Of a DNA stretch of 64,000 bases, positions 16,240-22,389 are shown in pieces; position 1 is the first letter of the stretch; every line of letters begins with the position of its first letter. This DNA is from Streptomyces griseus subsp. griseus. GTDB lineage: Bacteria > Actinomycetota > Actinomycetes > Streptomycetales > Streptomycetaceae. The notes below the pieces were generated by a model. That model was not told the origin of the DNA. It ran no database searches and saw only the letters and a program-made list of their open reading frames with translations. A program made the translations under genes and the position numbers. The stretch covers positions 6,076,001 through 6,140,000 of the forward strand of contig NZ_CP032543.1 in NCBI RefSeq assembly GCF_003610995.1. Reading direction: 5' to 3'.

Positions 16240-17114
16240 CTCGCTCCTCGCATACGCCGCATCAGGCTCTTGGAGTCGTCCAACGAGAGAGCCTGTGAAC
16301 GCATACTGGCACACCGCATCTGAAGTGCGCTGACCACTTTGGGGTCGGAGATGAACTGCCCGTGCTCCTGTCCCTCCAAGTAGCCCAGCCACCGGTGGTC
16401 CGGGGTCTCCAGCAGCCGCATCGGCCCGTCCAGCCCCGCGTGGTGATGCCGTACGAGCGGCATGATCTGGATGTCCACGTTGCGCAGCTCGGACAGGTCG
16501 AGGATGTGGTCGATCAACTCCCTGGTGACCTCCTCGCCGCCCAATTCCCTTAGGAACAGGTGCTCTTCGAGGATGAAGGTGAACGCGGTGTTGGGCCGGT
16601 TCCGCAGGAGCTCCTGACGTTCCAGCCGAGCCGCGAGCTGTGCCTCGATCTGCTCGTCCCCGAGTGGCGGCAGCTGGTCAGTGAACAGCGTTCGCGCGTA
16701 CTCAGGCGTCTGCAACAGCCCCGGAATCAACCGGCACTCGTACGTGTACAGACTCAGCGCCCCCAACTCCAGCAGCGCCCACTGCCGGAACCAACTCGCC
16801 AGCCCCTTCCGCCGCGTCAGATGCTTCGCCGCGGCCAGGATCACCCCGAACGCGTCGAGGAGACTGTCCGCGCGTTCCGCGAAGTCCGGAGGCGGGAGGC
16901 GGCGGCCCTGTTCGATGGAGGCGACGGTCTCCAGGGAGTAGCCGACGAGCGGTGCGAACTGTTCCTGCGTGAGCCGCGCCCGCTTGCGGAAGGTCTTGAC
17001 GATTTCCCCGAACATCTTGAGGTTGTAGTGCGGTTCGGATTCGGTGCGGCTCGTGCCGCCGTTGCCGAAGGTCCCGTACGTCGTGCTGTCGATGTCATCC
17101 GTGCCGTGCGTCAT
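16236..17114 (-). CDS. WhiJ-type XRE/DUF5753 transcriptional regulator
   Basis: The 292-residue regulator has an N-terminal XRE helix-turn-helix at about 35-95 (FGEIVKTFRKRARLTQEQFA, SLETVASIEQGRRLPPPDF). The DUF5753 domain follows at about 110-285 (YECRLIPGLLQTPEYARTL, ARLERQELL, DIQIMPLVRHHHAGLDGPM). This architecture is typical of the many WhiJ-like proteins that control development or secondary metabolism in Streptomyces, each with a DUF397 partner and often a divergent ATP-binding protein. All three parts are present here. The likely target is the 25-bp inverted repeat in the divergent promoter region. Confidence 0.9.
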   Translation of the reverse strand: MTHGTDDIDSTTYGTFGNGGTSRTESEPHYNLKMFGEIVKTFRKRARLTQEQFAPLVGYSLETVASIEQGRRLPPPDFAERADSLLDAFGVILAAAKHLTRRKGLASWFRQWALLELGALSLYTYECRLIPGLLQTPEYARTLFTDQLPPLGDEQIEAQLAARLERQELLRNRPNTAFTFILEEHLFLRELGGEEVTRELIDHILDLSELRNVDIQIMPLVRHHHAGLDGPMRLLETPDHRWLGYLEGQEHGQFISDPKVVSALQMRCASMRSQALSLDDSKSLMRRMRGAR

Positions 17115-17198
17115 GTACGGCCACCTCCCCGTGCGCCTGTCCTGGTCCGCAACCCGTCCATGCTCACGGAACGTGATTCGTACTGTCTACCCTTTGCG

Positions 17199-17223
17199 CC
17201 CGTACGCTGACTCAGCGTACGGG
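17199..17223. promoter_or_regulatory. Inverted repeat in the XRE/ATPase divergent region, candidate operator
   Basis: CCCGTACGCTGA-C-TCAGCGTACGGG has two perfect 12-bp arms around a 1-nt centre. It lies 85 bp upstream of the XRE gene and 45 bp upstream of the ATP-binding protein gene, the right place for an autoregulatory site. Confidence 0.6.
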
Positions 17224-17267
17224 TCGCTGACCTGGTGGAGAGGTCGCCAGGACCGGAATCTGGGGGC

Positions 17268-17735
17268 ATGGAAGCACCTGCGAAGACCCAACCTGATGTA
17301 ACCGTACGTGTGTTCAGGCGGCAGTTCAGCTCGAATCCGCGCGGTGCCCGGCTCGCCCGCCGCGTCGGCCTCTACCGGCTGCACGCCTGGGGCATCCCGT
17401 ACCTCAGTGACGCCTCGGAGTCGGCAGCCCTGATCATCGGGGAGCTGACGGCCAACGCGGCGACGCATGGACGCATCCCCGGGCGGGACTTCGAGCTGCG
17501 GCTGACGCACGCACCCGGGGATCGCCAGGTCCCCGGTGTGCTGCGGATCGAGGTGTCCGACACCCGGGGCGAGTGCCGGCCGCCGGGGCCGGGGGAGATC
17601 ACCGCACCGGCGGACGGCCTCGACAGCGGGCGCGGGATGCTGATCGTGGACGCGCTGGCGGACCGCTGGGCGGTTCTCGACCGAGAACGACCGCCGGGCA
17701 AGACGGTCCGCGCGGAGCTGGACCTGCTGTACTGA
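17268..17735 (+). CDS. ATP-binding (RsbW-type HATPase) protein
   Basis: The 155-residue protein is a stand-alone GHKL ATPase of the anti-sigma kinase type. The N-box is ALIIGELTANAATHGRIPGR. The G1-like region is LRIEVSDTRGECRPP, and G2 is LDSGRGMLIVDALADRWAV. Such proteins accompany WhiJ/DUF397 loci in Streptomyces and may bind a sigma factor or the DUF397 partner; the partner here is unknown. The start was placed at the ATG at 17268, with GGGGG just before it. A GTG 33 bp upstream is the alternative. Confidence 0.82.
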   Translation: MEAPAKTQPDVTVRVFRRQFSSNPRGARLARRVGLYRLHAWGIPYLSDASESAALIIGELTANAATHGRIPGRDFELRLTHAPGDRQVPGVLRIEVSDTRGECRPPGPGEITAPADGLDSGRGMLIVDALADRWAVLDRERPPGKTVRAELDLLY

Positions 17736-17765
17736 GCGGGCCGGGACTGTTCGGCGGCAGCTCCG

Positions 17766-18299
17766 TCAGCCGCCGGTGTCGCTGTCGTCTCCGGTGTCGC
17801 TGTGGTCTCCGGCGTTCCCGCGCTCTCCGGCGTTCCCGTCCTCTCCCGCGTTCCCGTCCTCGCGCAGGGAGCGGATCATGCTTTTCAGGGACCGGAACGC
17901 GTCGGACTGCTCGGTCTCGGTCATGCCGGACAGCATCCTGATCTCGACGGACCGGACGGCGGCGGTCGCCTGCTCCAGGCTCTGCCGCCCGCTGGGCGTG
18001 AGCTGCGCGGGGAGGGCCTTTCCGACCCGCGCCTCCGTCGGCCGGGTCACGTAGCCCTCGCGTTCCAGGTTCTGGAGCAGCACGTTCATCGTCTGGCGGG
18101 TCACGAACGCGCCCCGCGCCAGCTCGGAGTTGGACATGCCCGGACGCTGGGCCAGCAGTTCGAGGCAGGAGTAGTGCGTCACGCTCATGCCGAGGGGGCG
18201 CAGGACCTCCTCCATGGCGGCGCGCAGGGCACTCGAAGCCTCCTTCAGGAGGTAGCCCAGTGATGTGGTCAGGTCGATGCCGTCGCCCGGTTGGCTCAT
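17766..18299 (-). CDS. MarR-family repressor with a repeat-derived C-terminal tail
   Basis: The 177-residue protein is a winged-helix MarR regulator. It has LLKEASSALRAAMEEVLRPL, the recognition helix region SNSELARGAFVTRQTMNVLL, and the wing EGYVTRPTEARVGKALPAQLT. The last about 30 residues are a 6-residue repeat (EDGNAG, EDGNAG, ERGNAG, DHSDTG, DDSDTG) that lies outside the MarR fold. It is divergent from a VOC gene and its start codon touches one of two identical palindromic half-site pairs. Autoregulation and repression of the VOC gene are therefore likely. The ligand is unknown. Confidence 0.88.
   Translation of the reverse strand: MSQPGDGIDLTTSLGYLLKEASSALRAAMEEVLRPLGMSVTHYSCLELLAQRPGMSNSELARGAFVTRQTMNVLLQNLEREGYVTRPTEARVGKALPAQLTPSGRQSLEQATAAVRSVEIRMLSGMTETEQSDAFRSLKSMIRSLREDGNAGEDGNAGERGNAGDHSDTGDDSDTGG
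17770..17859 (-). repeat. 18-bp tandem repeat encoding the MarR tail
   Basis: Five contiguous 18-bp units begin at 17770, 17788, 17806, 17824 and 17842, with core TCTCCGGCGTTCCCGTCC on the plus strand. The array ends one base after the stop codon and adds about 30 residues to the protein. The array stays in frame because the unit is a multiple of three. Confidence 0.85.
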
Positions 18300-18314
18300 G
18301 TCAGGATTCTGACA
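18299..18314. promoter_or_regulatory. Operator copy 1 (TGTCAG-N4-CTGACA)
   Basis: Perfect 6-bp inverted repeat with spacer GATT. It overlaps the first base of the marR start codon, so a bound repressor would block marR expression. Confidence 0.75.
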
Positions 18315-18326
18315 TACGGTGGTGTG

Positions 18327-18342
18327 TGTCAGGAAGCTGACA
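18327..18342. promoter_or_regulatory. Operator copy 2 (TGTCAG-N4-CTGACA)
   Basis: Same palindrome as the site at 18299, with spacer GAAG. The centres are 28 bp apart. It lies 31 bp upstream of the VOC start codon. Confidence 0.75.
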
Positions 18343-18373
18343 TGAAACTCACGTCAAGTGAAGGAGCACCACC

Positions 18374-18742
18374 ATGCCCGCCACCGGCCCCGACTTCATC
18401 TCCTTCCAGGTGCGCGACCTGGACGTCTCGCAGGCCTTCTACGAGCGTTACCTCGGCCTGGTCCGCTCACAGTCCGGGCCGCCGCACGCCGTGGTCTTCG
18501 CGACGAAGCCGATCGCGTTCGCCGTCCGCGAAGCCCTGCCCGGCACCGACCTGGCGTCGATCCCGCAGCCCGGCATCGGCGCCGCGATCTGGCTGCACGC
18601 CACCGACGTCCAGGCCATCCACGATGCCCTCGCCGCCGACGGCCACGCGATTGTCTCCGCGCCCACCGACGGCCCCTTCGGCCGGACGTTCACCTTCGCC
18701 GACCCCGACGGCTACCAGGTCACGCTCCACGACCGGGCCTGA
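18374..18742 (+). CDS. VOC-family (glyoxalase/dioxygenase fold) protein
   Basis: The 122-residue protein has one VOC domain with two beta-alpha-beta-beta-beta halves. The first is DFISFQVRDLDVSQAFYERYLGL and the second ends FTFADPDGYQVTLHDR. VOC proteins bind a metal and act as thiol transferases, dioxygenases or drug-binding resistance proteins; the substrate here is not predictable. AAGGAG lies 7 nt before the ATG. The divergent MarR and twin operators suggest that it is induced by a small molecule, which fits a detoxification role. Confidence 0.87.
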   Translation: MPATGPDFISFQVRDLDVSQAFYERYLGLVRSQSGPPHAVVFATKPIAFAVREALPGTDLASIPQPGIGAAIWLHATDVQAIHDALAADGHAIVSAPTDGPFGRTFTFADPDGYQVTLHDRA

Positions 18743-18804
18743 AGGGTCTCCGTGGCCGCGCCTGACGGTCTCCGTAGTCGCGCCTGAGGCTCTCCGCGGT
18801 CCCG
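18738..18804 (+). repeat. 22-23-bp tandem repeat spanning the VOC stop codon
   Basis: Three units begin with CCTGA at 18738, 18761 and 18783. Each has the pattern CCTGA then GGTCTCCG then GTCGCG, with some divergence. The first unit contains the VOC TGA stop. The array fills the space toward the convergent gene at 18819. Confidence 0.65.
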
Positions 18805-18818
18805 CCCGGGCGGGGTGG

Positions 18819-19178
18819 TCAGTGGTCGGAGTAGCTGAAGTCGCCCATGGTCCAGGCGCTGACATCCTCGATGGCCACGCGGTACATGCCGCCCGTCTCC
18901 GGGATTCCCACCGAGCCCTGGAGGATGCGGGCCACGTGGAAGTGCAGATGCGTGGGTGGGCCGTCCTCGCGGGGGGCGGCGGTGAAGGCGGCGGCGAACT
19001 CGCTCAGTCGGTCCGAGTCCGCCAGCACCTCCGACACCCGCTGCCGCCAGACGGCCTCGGGGGCCAGGCGGCCGGTGATCACGGCGCCTCCGGCGACCAC
19101 GGTCAGCGACATCTGGTTGCTGTGCCCGGACTCCACCAGGGCAGCGACATCGACAAGCAACGCGTCAGGCTTCGACAT
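18819..19178 (-). CDS. Conserved small protein resembling GvpU
   Basis: The 119-residue protein contains a central pattern NQMSLTVVAGGAVITGRL followed by two acidic helices, and ends with a strand-rich HLHFHVARILQGSVGIPETG segment. The pattern of strand, GG-x-VITGRL and helix resembles GvpU, an accessory protein of gas vesicle loci. However, no gvp structural genes are in the window and the match is by eye. Treat it as a conserved hypothetical cytoplasmic protein. It is monocistronic and convergent with the VOC gene. Confidence 0.6.
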   Translation of the reverse strand: MSKPDALLVDVAALVESGHSNQMSLTVVAGGAVITGRLAPEAVWRQRVSEVLADSDRLSEFAAAFTAAPREDGPPTHLHFHVARILQGSVGIPETGGMYRVAIEDVSAWTMGDFSYSDH

Positions 19179-19276
19179 GGCAACCGAGTCTAGTCGGCGG
19201 CGGCCGGCTGTTGGAGGCGGGCGCGGAGTGGCCCCCTCCGGCAGCCGGACGGAGGTGGTCGCCTTCGCGCCATGGG

Positions 19277-19894
19277 TCAGCGCGGCTCCGCCGGGCGGGC
19301 GCCTCGCAGGAACTGTGTCACCGCGGTGCCCACGAGGCCTTCGAGCCGTGCGGGCTCGATCATGCCGCTGTTGAGCATGGTGGTGATCCCCAGGACGGTT
19401 GCGTAGAGGACGAGTCCGATCTCCTCCGGGTCGTCCCCCTCCAGTTCGCCGCGCTCCTGGCCCTCTTCGATCAGGTCGCTGATCTGGCCGAACGCGGCCG
19501 CGGCGGCCTCGGCGACCGCAGTCGCCCCCGGGCGGTGCTTGCTGGTGTTCATCAGCCCGGTCAGCGCGGCGTTCTCGGTCGCGAACCGGACATAGGCCGA
19601 CGCGAACGCGTGCAGACGGGCGGGCAGGTCGCTCTCGTCGCCGATCTCGTCCACCGCGGCCCGCAGCTCCGCGCCCAGGCGCATGAAGCCCGACTCGGCG
19701 AGGGCATCGAGCAGCGCGCGGCGGTCCGCGAAGTGGCGTCGGGGCGCCGCGTGACTCACGCCGACGTCCCGTGCCAGGTCCCGCAGGGAGAGCTGCTCGG
19801 CCCCGTGCGCCCTCAGGCTGCGCTCGGCCGCGGCGAGGAGATCCGTGCGGAGATTCCCGTGGTGGTAGGGCCGCCGCTCGGTGGTGTCAGGCAT
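19277..19894 (-). CDS. TetR-family repressor
   Basis: The 205-residue protein starts with a typical TetR helix-turn-helix (YHHGNLRTDLLAAAERSL, then LSLRDLARDVGVSHAAPRRH, residues 10-55). An all-helical ligand-binding domain follows (FATENAALTGLMN). It is divergent from the SDR-SDR-SnoaL operon, with 65 bp between the starts, and two CAATG/CATTG-type palindromes lie in that gap. It most likely represses both directions. Its own start may be leaderless: on the minus strand TAGGCT lies 6 nt before the ATG. Confidence 0.9.
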   Translation of the reverse strand: MPDTTERRPYHHGNLRTDLLAAAERSLRAHGAEQLSLRDLARDVGVSHAAPRRHFADRRALLDALAESGFMRLGAELRAAVDEIGDESDLPARLHAFASAYVRFATENAALTGLMNTSKHRPGATAVAEAAAAAFGQISDLIEEGQERGELEGDDPEEIGLVLYATVLGITTMLNSGMIEPARLEGLVGTAVTQFLRGARPAEPR

Positions 19895-19913
19895 GGGAGC
19901 AGCCTACCCAACC

Positions 19914-19939
19914 CAATGTTTCCATTGACAACAATGTTG
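19914..19939. promoter_or_regulatory. TetR operator candidates CAATG-TTTC-CATTG and CAACA-A-TGTTG
   Basis: Two adjacent inverted repeats, 19914-19927 and 19929-19939, cover the shared -35 region of the two divergent promoters. Confidence 0.6.
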
Positions 19940-19953
19940 GCAGTGTCTACTCT
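19925..19953 (+). promoter_or_regulatory. Consensus promoter TTGACA-N17-TACTCT of a leaderless SDR operon
   Basis: A perfect -35 TTGACA at 19925-19930 and a -10 TACTCT at 19948-19953 are 17 bp apart. The ATG at 19960 begins 6 nt after the -10, so transcription should start on the start codon itself. On the other strand TGTCAA-N18-TAGGCT uses the same -35 bases for tetR. Confidence 0.75.
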
Positions 19954-19959
19954 CTCGGT

Positions 19960-20865
19960 ATGTCCAGATTCTCTCTTGCCGACCTGCCCGACCTGACCGG
20001 CCGCACCGCCGTCGTCACCGGCTCGAACAGCGGGATCGGGCTCGTCACGGCCCGTGCCCTCGCCGAGCGTGGAGCGCGGGTGGTCCTGGCCGTACGCGAT
20101 CCGGAGAAGGGGGAGGCAGCGGCGGCGACCATGGCGGGACCGGCCCAGGTCCGCCCCCTCGATCTCGCCGACCTCTCCTCCGTACGGGCCTTCGCCCGTG
20201 ACCTCCCCGGTCAGGTCGATCTGCTGATCAACAACGCGGGTCTCTCGTTGGGGCCGCTCTCCCGGACCGCGGACGGATTCGAGTTGCAGTTCGGGACCAA
20301 CCACCTGGGCCACTTCGCCCTGACGAACCTGCTCCTCCCGCGCATCAGGGAGCGGGTCGTCACGGTGGCCTCCCTCGGGCACCGGATCGGCTCCCTGGAC
20401 TTCACCGACCTCCAGTGGCAGCGCAGGCCCTACCGTCCCAACGCCGCCTATACGCAGTCCAAGCTGGCCAACCTCCTGTTCGCCGCCGAACTCCAGCGCA
20501 GACTCACCCGCGCGGGGTCACCCGTCATCTCCACGGCCGCGCATCCCGGCATCTCCTCGACGAACCTCATGCGAGCGGAGCGGAAGCCCTCCCTCGGCTT
20601 TCGCGTCGAGAAGTTCCTGGTCGGGCTCGTCGCCCAGAGCGCCGAGGAGGGCGCCCTGCCCACCCTGTACGCCGCCACCGCTGACCTTCCCGGCGACAGC
20701 TATGCCGGCCCCGGCCGGCTCTGGGGCATGCGCGGCGCACCGGCGCTGGTCGGACGGTCCGCCCGAGCACGTGACGGCTCGGCGGCCCGGCGGCTCTGGG
20801 AGGTGTCGGAGGACCTGACCGGCACGCGCTTCCCCCTGGACGCGCTCGCGACCCCCGCCTCGTGA
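19960..20865 (+). CDS. Short-chain dehydrogenase/reductase (retinol dehydrogenase-like)
   Basis: The 301-residue NAD(P)-dependent oxidoreductase has the cofactor motif TGSNSGIGLVT near residue 21, NNAGLS near 88, and the catalytic YTQSK (Y-x3-K) near 162. The length and the FGTNHLGHFALTNLLLP block place it with the oxidoreductase/retinol dehydrogenase-like SDRs. It is first in a three-gene operon controlled by the divergent TetR. The substrate is unknown. Confidence 0.88.
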   Translation: MSRFSLADLPDLTGRTAVVTGSNSGIGLVTARALAERGARVVLAVRDPEKGEAAAATMAGPAQVRPLDLADLSSVRAFARDLPGQVDLLINNAGLSLGPLSRTADGFELQFGTNHLGHFALTNLLLPRIRERVVTVASLGHRIGSLDFTDLQWQRRPYRPNAAYTQSKLANLLFAAELQRRLTRAGSPVISTAAHPGISSTNLMRAERKPSLGFRVEKFLVGLVAQSAEEGALPTLYAATADLPGDSYAGPGRLWGMRGAPALVGRSARARDGSAARRLWEVSEDLTGTRFPLDALATPAS

Positions 20866-20879
20866 AAGGACCCACCGCT

Positions 20880-21824
20880 GTGATCCGTCCACCCGGAGAC
20901 TCCCGGCAAGACCGACGGAAGAACCCTCGGAAGCCCGACGAACTCGTCGTCGTCTCCGGCGCCTCGTCGGGCATCGGAGCGGCGACGGCCCGCGCCCTCG
21001 CCTCGATGGGCTACCACGTTCTCGCCGGGGTACGCACCGACAGCGAGGCGGACGCCGTCCGGGCCGACGGCATCGAACCGGTCACCCTGGACATCACCGT
21101 CCCGGAACACATCGAGGCCTTGGCCCGGCGGATCGCCGACGACCCCGAGCGGCGCGCCCTGCGCGTCCTGGTCAACAACGCGGGGATCGAGATCAACGCC
21201 CCGGTCGAGGTGCTCCCCCTGGCTCTGTGGCGCGAGCAGTTCGAGGTGAACCTCTTCGGACACATCGCCGTCATCCAGGAGCTCCTGCCCTTCCTGCGGC
21301 AGAGCCGGGGCAGAATCGTCAACATCAGCTCGGTGGGCGGAGTGGCCGCGCTGCCCGTCTTCGGGGCCTACGCGGGAACCAAGTTCGCCCTCGAAGCGGC
21401 CAACGACTCCCTGCGCCGCGAGGTCGCGGCGCACGGCGTGCAGGTGGTCATCGTCCAGCCCGGCGGTGTCCGGACCGAGATGGCCGCCCGCAGCGGTGAC
21501 CTCTCCCTCGAACTCGCCGCCGCGATGAGCACCGAACACCAGCAGCTCTACGGTCACCTCATCGACGCGACGGTGGCGTCCAACACGGCCTTCCTGGAGC
21601 GCGCCCTGCCTGCGGCGAAGGCGGGGGCCAGGATCGCCAGGGTGGCGACCACGCCCCGTCCGCGCGCCCGGTACACCCTCGGCACGGACGCCGCCTTCAT
21701 CATCCCCCTCGCGCGGTTCCTGCCGGCCCGGCTGATGGACGCCGTCCTCGCCTTGAGCCACCGGTCCCGGAGCCCGAGATCCGCGCCCACGCCCGCACCT
21801 GAGTCCACCGGGAGTTCCTCATGA
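20880..21824 (+). CDS. Short-chain dehydrogenase/reductase
   Basis: This second SDR has VVVSGASSGIGAATARALA near the N-terminus, LVNNAGIE, NISSVGGVAALPVFGAYAGT and the Y-x3-K pair in AYAGTKFALEA. The C-terminal extension (LARFLPARLMDAVLALSHR) is usual in SDRs acting on long or hydrophobic substrates. The start used is the GTG at 20880, with AAAGGA upstream. A GTG at 20862 that overlaps the preceding stop (GTGA) is the alternative and adds 6 residues. The next gene overlaps its stop by 4 bp. Confidence 0.85.
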   Translation: MIRPPGDSRQDRRKNPRKPDELVVVSGASSGIGAATARALASMGYHVLAGVRTDSEADAVRADGIEPVTLDITVPEHIEALARRIADDPERRALRVLVNNAGIEINAPVEVLPLALWREQFEVNLFGHIAVIQELLPFLRQSRGRIVNISSVGGVAALPVFGAYAGTKFALEAANDSLRREVAAHGVQVVIVQPGGVRTEMAARSGDLSLELAAAMSTEHQQLYGHLIDATVASNTAFLERALPAAKAGARIARVATTPRPRARYTLGTDAAFIIPLARFLPARLMDAVLALSHRSRSPRSAPTPAPESTGSSS

Positions 21825-22306
21825 CGACGCTCGCCGATCGCATCGAACTGATCGAGTTGATGGGCCGCTACGCCGACATCGCCGACCTCAAGGAGTTCGA
21901 CAGGCTTCCCGCCCTCGTCTACACGGACTCCGTGACCCTCGACTTCTCCTCGGTCGTCGGTCTGCCGCCCATGACCGTGCCCCTCGACGAGTACGTCCAC
22001 GTGCTGGACCAGGCGTTCGCCCCCTTCTCCGCCACCCACCACGCCATCACCGGGCACGTCGTCGAGATCGACGGTGACCGCGCCACCCTCCACGCACACG
22101 TCCGCGCCGAACACTGGGTGCCGGAAGAACAGGCGGGCGGCGGCCCGGACCGATGGCTGGTCGTCGGCTTCTACGACAACGAGGCCGTCCGGACGCCGCG
22201 GGGCTGGCGCCTCAGCAGCGTCAAGCTCACCGCCACGCACCAGGAGAACGCCCAGCTGCCAGGGCCTGCCCCGTCCTACGGGCACGCCGTCGAGCAGGGT
22301 GAATAG
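21821..22306 (+). CDS. SnoaL-like (NTF2 fold) protein
   Basis: The 161-residue protein shows the SnoaL_4 pattern: an N-terminal helix LADRIELIELMGRYADIADL, then YTDSVTLDFSSV, a HAITGHVVEIDGDRATLHAH strand pair, and WLVVGFYDNEAVRTPRGWRL. The fold forms a cone-shaped pocket used for isomerase, hydratase or simple binding roles. Encoded with two SDRs, it may act in the same catabolic or tailoring pathway. ATGA overlap and GGGAG upstream show translational coupling. Confidence 0.83.
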   Translation: MTTLADRIELIELMGRYADIADLKEFDRLPALVYTDSVTLDFSSVVGLPPMTVPLDEYVHVLDQAFAPFSATHHAITGHVVEIDGDRATLHAHVRAEHWVPEEQAGGGPDRWLVVGFYDNEAVRTPRGWRLSSVKLTATHQENAQLPGPAPSYGHAVEQGE

Positions 22307-22389
22307 GGCCCCCGACCGGTCAGGAGGCCGTGGACGGCCCACGGCCCCTGGCTGCTCACGGCGGTGTCGATGACGGGTGGGTCCGGCCC

